The notes under the pieces were generated by a model. It searched no databases. It was not told the DNA's origin and saw only the letters and a program-made list of their open reading frames with translations. A stretch of DNA of 64,000 bases from Pseudomonas sp. LD120 (GTDB lineage Bacteria > Pseudomonadota > Gammaproteobacteria > Pseudomonadales > Pseudomonadaceae). Position 1 is the first letter of the stretch, and the number at the start of each line of letters is the position of its first letter. Positions 8,158-16,403 of the stretch are shown here, piece by piece. The stretch lies in the NCBI RefSeq assembly GCF_009861525.1, contig NZ_WVHL01000005.1, positions 1,426,001 through 1,490,000 on the forward strand. Direction: 5' to 3'. The position numbers were made by a program, and so were the translations under genes.

Positions 8158-9264
8158 ATGAGTCTGCTGCTTGAACCCTATACCCTTCGTCAACTGACCT
8201 TACTCAACCGCATCGCGGTGTCGCCCATGTGCCAATACTCGTCGGTGGACGGACTGGCCAACGACTGGCATCTGGTGCACTTGGGCAGCCGCGCTGTCGG
8301 CGGCGCCGGGTTGGTGTTCACCGAGGCCACGGCGGTCACCGCCGAGGGCCGCATCACCGCCCAGGATCTGGGGCTGTGGAACGACGCCCAGATCGAACCT
8401 TTGCAGCGCATCACCCGTTTCATCACTGCCCAGGGCGCCGTGGCCGGCATTCAGTTGGCCCATGCCGGGCGCAAGGCCAGTACTCATCGGCCCTGGCTCG
8501 GCAAGTCCGGTAGCCTCAAGCCCGAGGACGGTGGTTGGGTCCCGGTGGGACCGTCGCGAATCGCCTTTGACCCGCAGCACACGGCACCGACCCAATTGGA
8601 CCAAGGGCAGATTGACGGAATCATCCAAGCCTTTGTCGATGCCGCCAAACGTGCGCTGCAGGCGGGCTTCAAGGTGGTGGAAGTGCACGCCGCCCATGGC
8701 TATCTGCTGCATCAGTTCTTGTCACCCTTGAGCAATCAGCGCCAGGACCAGTACGGCGGCTCGTTTGAAAATCGCATTCGCCTGGTGTCGCAAGTGACCG
8801 AGGCCGTGAGGACGGTCTGGCCCGAAGAGCTGCCGCTGTTTGTCCGGGTGTCGGCCACCGACTGGGTGGAAGACGGCTGGAACCCCGACGAAACGGTGGA
8901 ACTGGCGCGACGGCTCAAGGACCTGGGCGTGGATTTGATCGATGTATCGTCCGGTGGCACGGCGGCCAATGCCGAAATTCCTATCGGGCCCGGGTATCAA
9001 ACCCGTTTTGCCGAGCGGGTGCGCAAGGAGTCGGGGATGGCCACCGGCACTGTGGGCTTGATCACCGAACCGGCCCAGGCCGAGCACATTCTGCGTACCT
9101 GTCAGGCGGACATCATCTTTCTGGCTCGTGAGCTGTTGCGCGACCCGTACTGGCCGCTGCATGCCGATGATGACCTGGGCGGGCGCAAGGCGATCTGGCC
9201 GGCGCAATACCAGCGGGCCACCCACAGGGATCAGCCGATTCATGAGTCGGACTTGCGCGATTAG
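8158..9264 (+). CDS. Old-yellow-enzyme-type NADH:flavin oxidoreductase (XenA/YqjM-like)
   Basis: A 368-residue FMN-dependent ene-reductase. The N-terminal NRIAVSPMCQYSSVDG block carries the Cys typical of the thermophilic-like YqjM/XenA class, HAGRKAS (about residue 104) is the FMN/substrate-binding signature, VEVHAAHGYLLHQFLSP is the conserved barrel strand with the catalytic region, and FLARELLRDPYWPLHA is the C-terminal phosphate-binding end. Such enzymes reduce activated C=C bonds, nitro groups and nitrate esters using NAD(P)H; the natural substrate is unknown. ATG 8158 is preferred over an upstream TTG because GAGAGG precedes it. The gene ends in front of a strong terminator and faces opgD. 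Confidence 0.92.
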   Translation: MSLLLEPYTLRQLTLLNRIAVSPMCQYSSVDGLANDWHLVHLGSRAVGGAGLVFTEATAVTAEGRITAQDLGLWNDAQIEPLQRITRFITAQGAVAGIQLAHAGRKASTHRPWLGKSGSLKPEDGGWVPVGPSRIAFDPQHTAPTQLDQGQIDGIIQAFVDAAKRALQAGFKVVEVHAAHGYLLHQFLSPLSNQRQDQYGGSFENRIRLVSQVTEAVRTVWPEELPLFVRVSATDWVEDGWNPDETVELARRLKDLGVDLIDVSSGGTAANAEIPIGPGYQTRFAERVRKESGMATGTVGLITEPAQAEHILRTCQADIIFLARELLRDPYWPLHADDDLGGRKAIWPAQYQRATHRDQPIHESDLRD

Positions 9265-9275
9265 CGACTGGGGAT

Positions 9276-9316
9276 AAAAAACGCCGCTTTATCTCAAGAT
9301 AAAGCGGCGTTTTTTT
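9276..9316. terminator. Bidirectional rho-independent terminator
   Basis: A perfect 19-bp inverted repeat (AAAAAACGCCGCTTTATCT at 9276-9294 with its complement at 9297-9315) has an A tract on the left and a T tract on the right, so it can work on both strands. It lies between the convergent oxidoreductase and opgD genes. Confidence 0.92.
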
Positions 9317-9327
9317 GCATCTTAAGT

Positions 9328-9460
9328 GGTGAGGGAGCTTGCTCCCGCTCGGTCGCGCAGCGGCCGTAAAACCTGAGTGCGGGGCTTGCGCCTGGTATCT
9401 GGTGGTGGCGGCCATTGGGGGCGACCAGTCGCCCCAGCGGGAGCAAGCTTGCTCGCCACG
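9328..9460. repeat. REP doublet (REPIN-like)
   Basis: GGGAGCTTGCTCCCGC near 9333-9349 and GCGGGAGCAAGCTTGCTCGC near 9437-9456 are oppositely oriented copies of the common fluorescent-Pseudomonas REP unit, about 100 bp apart. They lie in the intergenic space downstream of both convergent neighbours, the usual location for such elements. Confidence 0.75.
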
Positions 9461-9488
9461 ATCAGCGACTGGCTCTCTCAGCGCAGAA

Positions 9489-11096
9489 TCACGGGTATTT
9501 GCGTTTGTCCGGCGCCGGCGGGAAGTACTGGTACAGCCAGGTTTCGCTCAGGGTGCGGTCGTGGCTGCGGATGAACAGCCGCAGCTCCACCGGTTCGACG
9601 CTGTCGTTGGTCGGGTACCAGTCGAAGAGGATGCGGTAGCCCTTGATCTCGTCCAGTACCAGGACGCTGACATCCTTGACCTCGCCGTTGGAGGCGCTGA
9701 TCACCGGCTCGATGCCGGTGCCGGCGGGCAGGCGGTCGAGGCCGCCGCCGGTGAAGTCCACGGCAAAGCGTCGGGCCCAGACTGGCGGGTAGTGCTCGCC
9801 CGGGGCCCAGCCTTCGACGAAGCCGCCCATGCCCGAGCGGGTGGCATGCACTCGCGCCAACGGCGTGCCCACCGGCGGCAGGGCGCTCCAGTAGAGCCGG
9901 TAGCCGTAGTTCAGGGAGTCGCCGGCGGCCACGGGTTTTTTCGGGGTCCAGAAGGCCACGATGTTGTCCATGGTTTCGCCGGTGGTGGGGATTTCCAGCA
10001 AGTCGATGCTGCCTTCGCCCCAGGCGGTGGTGGGTTCGACCCACAGGCTCGGGCGGCGGCTGTACCAGTCCACGGTGTCCTGATAGCTGGCGAACTCATG
10101 GTCGCTTTGCACCAGGCCGAAGCCCTTCGGGTCCTTGTCGGCAAAGGCGTTGAATTGCAGGGTCGCCGGGTTGTTCAGTGGGCGGCAGATCCATTCGCCA
10201 TTGCCGCGCCACATGGCCAGGCGGTCGGAATCGTGGATCTGCGGGTGAATGGTGTCGCACATGCGCCGTTCATGGGTGCCGCAACTGAACATGCTGGTCA
10301 TCGGTGCAATGCCCAGTTGCTCGATGGCGGTGCGGGCATTGATGTGGGCGTCGATGTCCATCACCACGCGCTCGGCCTGGCAGTCGATGTCGAAGCGGTA
10401 GGCACCGGTGGCGCTCGGCGAATTCAGCAGGGCGTAGACCACGAAGCGGGTGCTGTCCTGGTTTGGGGTCTCGAACCAGAACTGGGTGAAGTCGGGGAAC
10501 TCCTCGCGGCGCTTGGCGTAGGTGTCGATGGCCAGGCCCCGGGCCGAGAGTCCGTACTGGCCGGTGGCGTCCACCGCGCGGAAGTAGCTGGCGCCGAGGA
10601 AGGACACCACGTCGTGCTTGTCCAGTTTCGGGGCCTTGAACAGCTTGAACCCGGCAAAGCCCAGGTCGCCCTTGAGCTGGGCGGTGTCGACGCTGGTGTC
10701 CTGATAGTTGAACAGCGACGGGCGAAAGTGCACCTCCCTGGCCAGGCGGGTCTTGGGGTCGAGGCTGTGCATGCGCACCGGCTGCCTGAAGCCCATGCCG
10801 ACGTGGAAGAACTGCACGTCCAACTGATGCCACAGCGAGTGCCGGCCGTCGTACCGGATGGCGTTGAAGTGTTGCGGCGTCATCGTCGCCAGGGTTGGCG
10901 GCAGCACTTGCTTGGTGTCCACATACGGGTTGCCGGCCAACTGCTTGGCTTGAGCCTTGAGGCGCTCGAAATCGAAGGCCTGGGCGTCACCGTCAGCGGC
11001 GCCAGCCCAGGCTCGGGCGGCCAGCAGCCCGCTGGCCGAGAGGCCGGTGTAGGCCGCCAGGGCCATGGAAGCTTTGAGGAGGTGCCTGCGGTGCAT
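9489..11096 (-). CDS. opgD: Glucans biosynthesis protein D (periplasmic)
   Basis: A 535-residue protein of the OpgG/OpgD (MdoG/MdoD) family, which shapes osmoregulated periplasmic glucans. The N-terminus MHRRHLLKASMALAAY is a Tat signal (twin arginine RRHLLK), as is usual for OpgD and not OpgG, with probable cleavage after AWA. Family segments include YDGRHSLWHQ, FFHVGMGFRQPV, SYFRAVDATGQYGLSARGLAI and FWTPKKPVAAGDSLNYGYRLYW (quoted in part). The gene stands alone, away from opgGH. The window also has an ndvB-like GH17-GT2 gene at 55358-57949, another player in periplasmic glucan production in pseudomonads. Length matches the family. Confidence 0.94.
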   Translation of the reverse strand: MHRRHLLKASMALAAYTGLSASGLLAARAWAGAADGDAQAFDFERLKAQAKQLAGNPYVDTKQVLPPTLATMTPQHFNAIRYDGRHSLWHQLDVQFFHVGMGFRQPVRMHSLDPKTRLAREVHFRPSLFNYQDTSVDTAQLKGDLGFAGFKLFKAPKLDKHDVVSFLGASYFRAVDATGQYGLSARGLAIDTYAKRREEFPDFTQFWFETPNQDSTRFVVYALLNSPSATGAYRFDIDCQAERVVMDIDAHINARTAIEQLGIAPMTSMFSCGTHERRMCDTIHPQIHDSDRLAMWRGNGEWICRPLNNPATLQFNAFADKDPKGFGLVQSDHEFASYQDTVDWYSRRPSLWVEPTTAWGEGSIDLLEIPTTGETMDNIVAFWTPKKPVAAGDSLNYGYRLYWSALPPVGTPLARVHATRSGMGGFVEGWAPGEHYPPVWARRFAVDFTGGGLDRLPAGTGIEPVISASNGEVKDVSVLVLDEIKGYRILFDWYPTNDSVEPVELRLFIRSHDRTLSETWLYQYFPPAPDKRKYP

Positions 11097-11299
11097 AGAT
11101 GAACCTTGTGGGGGAGGCTGGGCTCGTCAGCGGCTCCTGGCTGACCAGGGGGGGCGCGAGGTGAGGTCCGGCCATGCCATTGGCCAAACGCAGCGGACGA
11201 TAAATAGAGGCTCGGTAGAATAAACGGTTCGCCCAGGGCAAAAAAACGCTTAGCTTGTGTCCATTGGTAACCACTTGAAACGCATCAGGAACCGGACTC

Positions 11300-11833
11300 A
11301 TGTTGCACCCGCGTGCCCTCACCGAAAACGATATCCCGCGCCTTAAAGGGATCGACCGCGCCGAAGTCATCGACGGCTTCTACCGTGTGCAGAATGGCCG
11401 TCTGATCAGCTATGCCCAGCATGAGGTGGTCAGCGGCTGGCCGGAGGGCGAGGCTGAGCATGACGCGCTGATCTTGCAGCAGTGTTACCAGCGTGGCGGC
11501 TGGTTGTACGGGATCTTCGACGCTGAGGTGCTGGTGGCGGCAGCGGTGGTCGATTGCCTGGCGATCAAGTGCGCCGGGCTGGATTTGCGGCAGTTGAAAT
11601 TCCTTCATGTGAGCCTGGCTTATCGCGGCCTTGGCCTGGGCCGGCAGCTGTTCGCCCTGGCCCGGGAGCAGGCCCTGGCCATGGGCGCCCAGGGCCTTTA
11701 CGTGTCGGCCACGCCGTCGCGGCACACGGTGGATTTTTATACCGGCCTGGGCTGTGAACTGCTGGCCGTCCCGAACCCTGCGCTGCTGCGCATCGAGCCC
11801 GAGGATATCCACCTCTGTCTGCGGCTGATTTAA
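11300..11833 (+). CDS. GNAT family N-acetyltransferase
   Basis: A 177-residue protein with a GNAT fold: N-terminal RALTENDIPRLKGIDR strand-helix, central strand LKFLHVSLAYRGLGLGRQL containing the acetyl-CoA pyrophosphate-binding RGLGLG loop (about residue 113), and C-terminal YVSATPSRHTVDFYTGLGC. The acetyl acceptor cannot be inferred. It is divergent from opgD (203 bp between starts). Its TAA stop (11831-11833) overlaps the stop of the convergent DUF418 gene by 3 bp, so the two transcripts share their 3' ends. Confidence 0.87.
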   Translation: MLHPRALTENDIPRLKGIDRAEVIDGFYRVQNGRLISYAQHEVVSGWPEGEAEHDALILQQCYQRGGWLYGIFDAEVLVAAAVVDCLAIKCAGLDLRQLKFLHVSLAYRGLGLGRQLFALAREQALAMGAQGLYVSATPSRHTVDFYTGLGCELLAVPNPALLRIEPEDIHLCLRLI

Positions 11834-13023
11834 GCCGGCGCGCGCTTGCGCCAGTGCGGCCAGGCACCGAGGGTCACCGCCCGCAGCAGCCACTCGCAGG
11901 GACCGTACTGATGAGTGCGTAGCCACAGGGCGCTGAGTTGCATTTGCAACAGGTAGATGGCGATCACCAGCAGGGGAATCCACAGCGGCGGCAGGTGGTT
12001 GATCAGCCCCAGCCCGTAGCCGGTGAACAACAGGCAGAGGATTAGCGATTGCAGCAGGTAGTTGCTCAATGACATGCGCCCCAGCGGCGCCAGGCGTTGG
12101 CACAGGCGTTGGCCCAGAGGCGAGTCGAAGGCCCGAAGCAGCAGCATGGCGTAGCTGGCCGAGAGCAGCGGTGCGCTGACTTGGCTGATGCCGTAGCCGA
12201 TGACTTCCAGCCCGCCGCCGGGTGCGTAGGCGCTCCAGTAACCGTAGAGCAGGGCGCCGCCCAGGCCGATGGGCAGGGTCAGGGCCAGCAGCCTGGGCAC
12301 CCGCGCGGCAAAGCGCTCGGGCGCCACCAGCAGGCCTTTGCGTCCGGCCACATAGCCCAGGAGGAACATCGCCAGGGTGCTGGGCCCTTGCAGCAGCCAC
12401 AGGGCCGAGGCGGTTTCCAGCAAATGCGCAGCGTTGTAGCTGAGGGTGTCCAGCGCATCGGCGCCCATGGCCAGCTCCTTGAGCAGTGGCTGGCCGTCGG
12501 CGGCTCCGGTATAGAGGCCGGCGTTCAGCAGCTCGATGCCAAACAGCAGAATCAGCAGCGCCGTGGCGCCGATCAACAGGCTCGCCAGGATGGCTGCGAC
12601 CCGCGCTGTCAGCCCGCGCAAGGCCAGCAGCACCAGGCCCAGCAGCGCGTACAGGGTGAGAATTTCGCCGTAGAACAGCAGCGCGCCATGCATCAGGCCG
12701 ATGGCCAGCAAGGCCAGTTGCCGGCGCAGCATGCGCGGCACGAAACGTTCGCCCGCCCGCTCGGCGGAGGCCATCTGCAGGGTGAAGCTGTAGCCGAACA
12801 GGAAGGAGAACAGCAGGTAGAACTTGGCCTCGAACAGCACTGACACCAGCCAGCGGATCAGGTGGTCGAGGTCGCTGGCGTAGGCCGGGTTGCTGACCGG
12901 CGAGGCGTAGTAGGGATCGGCGAACGACCAGATGTTCACCGCCAGGATGCCCAGTAGCGCGAAGCCGCGCATGGCGTCCACCTGCTGCAGGCGTGCCGCT
13001 TGGCGCGGCAACGGCGCGTTCAT
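11830..13023 (-). CDS. DUF418 (YeiB-like) multi-pass membrane protein
   Basis: A 397-residue inner-membrane protein. The start, RLQQVDAMRGFALLGILAVNI, is the typical N-terminus of the DUF418/YeiB and acyltransferase-3-like superfamily, followed by about nine to ten hydrophobic segments (for example FYLLFSFLFGYSF, ALLAIGLMHGALLFYGEIL, ILASLLIGATALLILLFG). The C-terminal DUF418 region includes RMSLSNYLLQSL and a final GPCEWLLRAVT, the conserved end (GPxExxxR) of the family. Biochemical function is unknown; related proteins are suspected of transferring acyl groups to envelope molecules. It overlaps the stop of the GNAT gene by 3 bp. Confidence 0.88.
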   Translation of the reverse strand: MNAPLPRQAARLQQVDAMRGFALLGILAVNIWSFADPYYASPVSNPAYASDLDHLIRWLVSVLFEAKFYLLFSFLFGYSFTLQMASAERAGERFVPRMLRRQLALLAIGLMHGALLFYGEILTLYALLGLVLLALRGLTARVAAILASLLIGATALLILLFGIELLNAGLYTGAADGQPLLKELAMGADALDTLSYNAAHLLETASALWLLQGPSTLAMFLLGYVAGRKGLLVAPERFAARVPRLLALTLPIGLGGALLYGYWSAYAPGGGLEVIGYGISQVSAPLLSASYAMLLLRAFDSPLGQRLCQRLAPLGRMSLSNYLLQSLILCLLFTGYGLGLINHLPPLWIPLLVIAIYLLQMQLSALWLRTHQYGPCEWLLRAVTLGAWPHWRKRAPA

Positions 13024-13207
13024 TTCCGGGACCCGGGCAACAGGGCGTGTTCCAGAGGGACGAGGGGCATGGGGCGGCCTGTCGGTGAGTGGAGTGAAGG
13101 CTCAATTAACGCGATCAGGCGGCGCGGGGGCAATCAAACTCTTGTGAAAAAAAGTCAATGAACCTGCGCGGCCCTGTCCGCCCCAGGGTTGGCACGCCGC
13201 TCCGGGT

Positions 13208-14263
13208 TCAGCTCTGCGACGGCGCCGGCAGGCACTGGGCACCGGCGGCGGGCGTTTCGCCTTTTTTAGTCCACCAGGTCAGGGGCCTGATGCTGTTCAG
13301 GTCGCCGCGCTTGATCGCTTCCTGGTAGCAGGCCAGGGCCCGGGGGCCATCGGCGGTGCCCCACTGGCCCTCGGCGTAGCCGCTGCCCAGGTAGTAATAG
13401 GCGGTGGCCGAGTCCAGTTCCCGGGCGGTGCGCAGCACCAGCTCTTCGGACTTGCGGGGTTGCTGGCATTTATTGACGGAGCCATCGCCGAGGGGATCGC
13501 AGTAGTACATCGACAACATCAACGCCGCCTCGGCATCGGTCGGGGCATAAGGCCGCAGCAGTTCTTCCGGCTCCCCGGGCTTGAGCGCCGGCGCCATGCC
13601 CGAGTAGCCCAGGCTCACTGCCTGCACGGCCGCCTTGGCCGAGCCATGCCGGGCGGCGTCCAGCAGAAGCTGCTGGCCCAGATCGAAGAAGTACCCGGTC
13701 AACAGGTATTGCTCGCGGCCGCCGTAGCCCAGGAACAGATCGGCCTTGCGCATCTGCCGTTGCAAGGCGGTTTCGTTGGCCGGGGCGTCCTGGTCGAGCA
13801 GGCCGGTCATGGACCACTGCTCGACCCGTACCAGTTGCCAGCAGGCGCCCTGTTGAAAGACAAAGGCTTGGACCACGTCGCCCATGGGGTCATGCAGCAC
13901 CAGGGTCTGGCTCTCCCAGAAAGATTGCAGCCCGGCACGGGCCTGAGCCTGTGGATCGAGCAGGCTCAGCAGGTGCCGGGTATCGCCCGTCAGCTTGTGC
14001 CGGGTGGTGATCTCGCGTCCGTATTCGTCACGGGCCGGGCGTTGTTCGATCAGCGGCGAATCGGTGAACGCCTGCTGCAGCTGCGGGCTGCTGGCAAAGG
14101 CCCGGAGGAAGGTCGGCAGGTCGTTGGACGGGCAGGCGGGCGCGGCGGCCATGGCCGTCTGGGCGCCGCTGGCCAGTGACAGGCCCAGGGTGATCAGGCA
14201 CAACAGGTGACGAGCAAGAGGCATCGACGGAGTCATCCGAGGGTAGGGCGGTCGTGGGGTCAT
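13208..14263 (-). CDS. Exported Sel1/TPR-like repeat protein
   Basis: A protein of about 351 residues with a signal peptide (LARHLLCLITLGLSLASG, probable cleavage near AMAA-AP) and a C-terminal half that looks like Sel1-type helical repeats (AEAALMLSMYYCDPLGD, ATAYYYLGSGYAEGQWGT, then RALACYQEAIKRGDL). It contains several Cys residues that could form disulfides in the periplasm. ATG 14263 overlaps the TGA of the upstream gene (ATGA), which would couple translation; ATG 14236 or 14224 would give a more compact signal peptide, and none has a strong ribosome binding site. It is the last gene of a three-gene overlapping operon of unknown function. Confidence 0.75.
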   Translation of the reverse strand: MTPRPPYPRMTPSMPLARHLLCLITLGLSLASGAQTAMAAAPACPSNDLPTFLRAFASSPQLQQAFTDSPLIEQRPARDEYGREITTRHKLTGDTRHLLSLLDPQAQARAGLQSFWESQTLVLHDPMGDVVQAFVFQQGACWQLVRVEQWSMTGLLDQDAPANETALQRQMRKADLFLGYGGREQYLLTGYFFDLGQQLLLDAARHGSAKAAVQAVSLGYSGMAPALKPGEPEELLRPYAPTDAEAALMLSMYYCDPLGDGSVNKCQQPRKSEELVLRTARELDSATAYYYLGSGYAEGQWGTADGPRALACYQEAIKRGDLNSIRPLTWWTKKGETPAAGAQCLPAPSQS

Positions 14264-14700
14264 TGGCTTTGCGGGTCGCAATACAGCACTGAGCCGCCAG
14301 GGTGCTGGCGGTCGACGCTCAGCAGCGGACGCTGGCGCCCGTCGCCGAAAAATGTCCGCCCCAGGCGCCGGCGCACGCTTGCAACGCTGTCCTTGAGGTA
14401 CAGGGCGTGCACCGAAAATGGACCGCTGTAAGGGATCAGTACTGCGCGTACTGCCAGGCCCTGGTAGGTGTCGTCGATGCAGTAGCGAGCGGCTTCGTCG
14501 AGTTCGCAGGGTTGCAATTGGCGCTCAACGAAGTATTCGCCCTGGGGCTGGTGATCGTTGGGGTCGAGGTAGACGTTTTCGATCCCGCAGGTGGCGAGGT
14601 TGGCGAACTGTTCATCCAGTGTCATGGCCAGGCAAGGGTTGCCGAGGGCCAGCAGGAGCAGCGCTCCGACTGGCGAAATGCTTTGACGCTCAACAGCCAT
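14260..14700 (-). CDS. Small exported protein of unknown function
   Basis: A 146-residue protein with a hydrophobic segment (VGALLLLALGNPCLA) ending in a likely signal-peptidase site before MTLDEQFANLATC. The mature part has Cys residues at intervals (TCGIENVY, QPCELDEAARYC, LYCDPQSQ) that suggest disulfide bonds, and a VHALYLKDSVASVRRRLG segment. I do not recognise a family. It overlaps the preceding membrane-protein gene by 11 bp and the following Sel1-like gene by 4 bp or less, so the three form one translationally coupled unit. Confidence 0.72.
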   Translation of the reverse strand: MAVERQSISPVGALLLLALGNPCLAMTLDEQFANLATCGIENVYLDPNDHQPQGEYFVERQLQPCELDEAARYCIDDTYQGLAVRAVLIPYSGPFSVHALYLKDSVASVRRRLGRTFFGDGRQRPLLSVDRQHPGGSVLYCDPQSQ

Positions 14701-15100
14701 GGACGCTCTCCTGAGGGGCGAACAATCGACACAGCCACTGCGCCAGCCAGATTGCCAGCAGCAGCGGCACGCTCATCAGGAAGCAATAGATGTAGCCACG
14801 TATCGGATGGTCGGGAAACATCGCCCAGGCGGTAAACAGCACCAGGGCGCCGACCAGGCCCAGCTTGGCCTTCAGCTTGGGCACCAGGGCCACCAGCACG
14901 CTGACGAGGATCAGCAATTGGAGCAGGAGTTCCACCATGATTCCCAGGCCGAAGCCCTTGGCGATGGAACCGAAGTGGCTGCGATACACCGATATGCCCC
15001 AGAAATGTGCCAGATAGAACAGCGGCGCCGGCAGGGAAAGGGGCACCAGGCCGGTGATGATGCGTATCAGGTGATAACGGCTTACGGCGTCCAGGCTCAT
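14690..15100 (-). CDS. Small inner-membrane protein of unknown function
   Basis: A 136-residue hydrophobic protein with about four membrane segments: ITGLVPLSLPAPLFYLAHF, VELLLQLLILVSVLVALV, LVGALVLFTAWAMF and CFLMSVPLLLAIWLAQWL. It is the first gene of the three-gene overlapping operon running to 13208. A GTG three codons upstream (15109) could also be used. Together with two exported Cys-containing proteins downstream it suggests an envelope module, but no family or partner is recognised. Confidence 0.7.
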   Translation of the reverse strand: MSLDAVSRYHLIRIITGLVPLSLPAPLFYLAHFWGISVYRSHFGSIAKGFGLGIMVELLLQLLILVSVLVALVPKLKAKLGLVGALVLFTAWAMFPDHPIRGYIYCFLMSVPLLLAIWLAQWLCRLFAPQESVHGC

Positions 15101-15463
15101 GGGCGGCACTCGTGGGCGATGGAGGGAGGAGGTCGTGGCATGGGGCGCATCCTTGCTGCCGGAGGGGCTTGAGCAACTCCGGTCAGCGGTGCCGGGCTTT
15201 CAGGCGGCGATAGTGCCGTAACTGGGGGGGCTTATCCAGTCTGGCAAGGCGTCAACGCTGTCTGCCTGGGGGGCTGTGCAAGCCGGCTCGCTTTACAGGG
15301 CTGATCAGTGCGCTTTATGGCTGAACCGATGCCGTGTTCCGTGGATGTCGCGCTTCGGCGAAAGCAACATTCAGAAGCACTATCCCTGCCTGGGTCAGGG
15401 CACTTCTCTCTAGGCTTATGGCCTGATGTGTCGGCGTGACACTTAATGTTCCGGAGGCCGTAG
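15101..15463. other. Intergenic stretch between divergent genes
   Basis: About 360 bp between the divergent small membrane protein and the YebE-like gene. No plausible reading frame, repeat or terminator is evident. It must hold both promoters; I cannot identify a good sigma-70 box pair for either direction. GGAGG at 15451-15455 is the ribosome binding site of the right-hand gene. Confidence 0.5.
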
Positions 15464-16189
15464 ATGAATACTCGCGGATTGCTCGATCAATTACTCAGGT
15501 CCGGCCAGGAGTTGCTGCAGAACAAGACGGGGGCAACGGCGACGGACGCGGCCAAGAGCGATCCGGGTGCTCTTGGCGGTTTGCTCGGTGGCAAGTTCGG
15601 CGGCCTGGGCGGGTTGTTGTCCGGGGCGGGGGGCGGCGCCTTGGCGGCCGGCGCCATGGGCTTGCTGCTGGGCAACAAGAAGGCCCGCAAGTTCGGCGGC
15701 AAGGCCCTGACCTATGGGGGGCTGGCGGCCCTCGGGGTACTGGCCTACAAGGCTTACGGTAACTGGCAGGCGCAGCAGGGCACGGCCCCACGCAACGAGC
15801 CGCAGACCCTCGATCGGCTGCCGGCGCCGCAGGTGGAGCAGCACAGCCAGGCGATCCTCAAGGCGTTGGTGGCGGCGGCCAAGGCCGATGGGCATGTGGA
15901 CGAGCGCGAGCGGGCACTGATCGAGGGCGAGTTCCGCAAGCTGGACAACGATCCGCACTTGCAAGACTGGTTACACCGTGAGCTGAACAAACCCCTGGAC
16001 CCGGCGGATGTGGCCCGAGCGGCCAGCACGCCGGAGATGGCCGCCGAGATGTACCTGGCCAGCGTGATGTTGGTCGATGAACAGCATTTCATGGAAAAGG
16101 CCTATCTGGACGAGCTGGCGCGACAACTGCAATTGGCCCCGGGGCTCAAGGCCGAACTGGAAAATCAGGTGCGTCAGAGCGGTCTGTGA
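15464..16189 (+). CDS. DUF533 (YebE-like) / TerB-like protein
   Basis: A 241-residue protein in two parts. Residues about 35-95 are extremely Gly/Leu/Ala-rich (LGGLLGGKFGGLGGLLSGAG and GLLLGNKKARKFGGKALTYG) and include a possible membrane segment. Residues about 125-235 form a TerB-like helical bundle with the acidic metal-site-like AKADGHVDERERALIEGEF, matching DUF533/YebE. E. coli yebE is an inner-membrane protein under envelope-stress control; its role is unknown. ATG 15464 follows a strong GGAGG site. The gene lies 214 bp ahead of wspA on the same strand and is probably an independent unit. Confidence 0.86.
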   Translation: MNTRGLLDQLLRSGQELLQNKTGATATDAAKSDPGALGGLLGGKFGGLGGLLSGAGGGALAAGAMGLLLGNKKARKFGGKALTYGGLAALGVLAYKAYGNWQAQQGTAPRNEPQTLDRLPAPQVEQHSQAILKALVAAAKADGHVDERERALIEGEFRKLDNDPHLQDWLHRELNKPLDPADVARAASTPEMAAEMYLASVMLVDEQHFMEKAYLDELARQLQLAPGLKAELENQVRQSGL

Positions 16190-16403
16190 GCCCGTCTCGA
16201 TTCTGCCTCCCGCCAAGGATGGCGTTTCTGTCTGGCAGATTTGCCGAAATGCCTTTTTAGTCCGGAAAAAGCCCCCTAAGCGGCCATCCAGAGCGGATCA
16301 GCAGATGTGTGAAAAGTGCCGATGGTGTCGCTAAACCACCCATAAAACCTGCATCGTCCTCGGCTATACTCCCCCCATTTTTGAATGGCCTCGAGGACTG
16401 ACT

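Noticed and set aside
9339..11102. A 587-codon plus-strand frame opposite opgD
   Set aside because: OpgD with a Tat signal is on the minus strand; this frame starts within a REP element.
11285..13105. A 606-codon minus-strand frame over the GNAT and DUF418 genes
   Set aside because: It overlaps the DUF418 gene in another frame and reads antisense to the GNAT gene; composition is Arg/Ala/Pro-rich.
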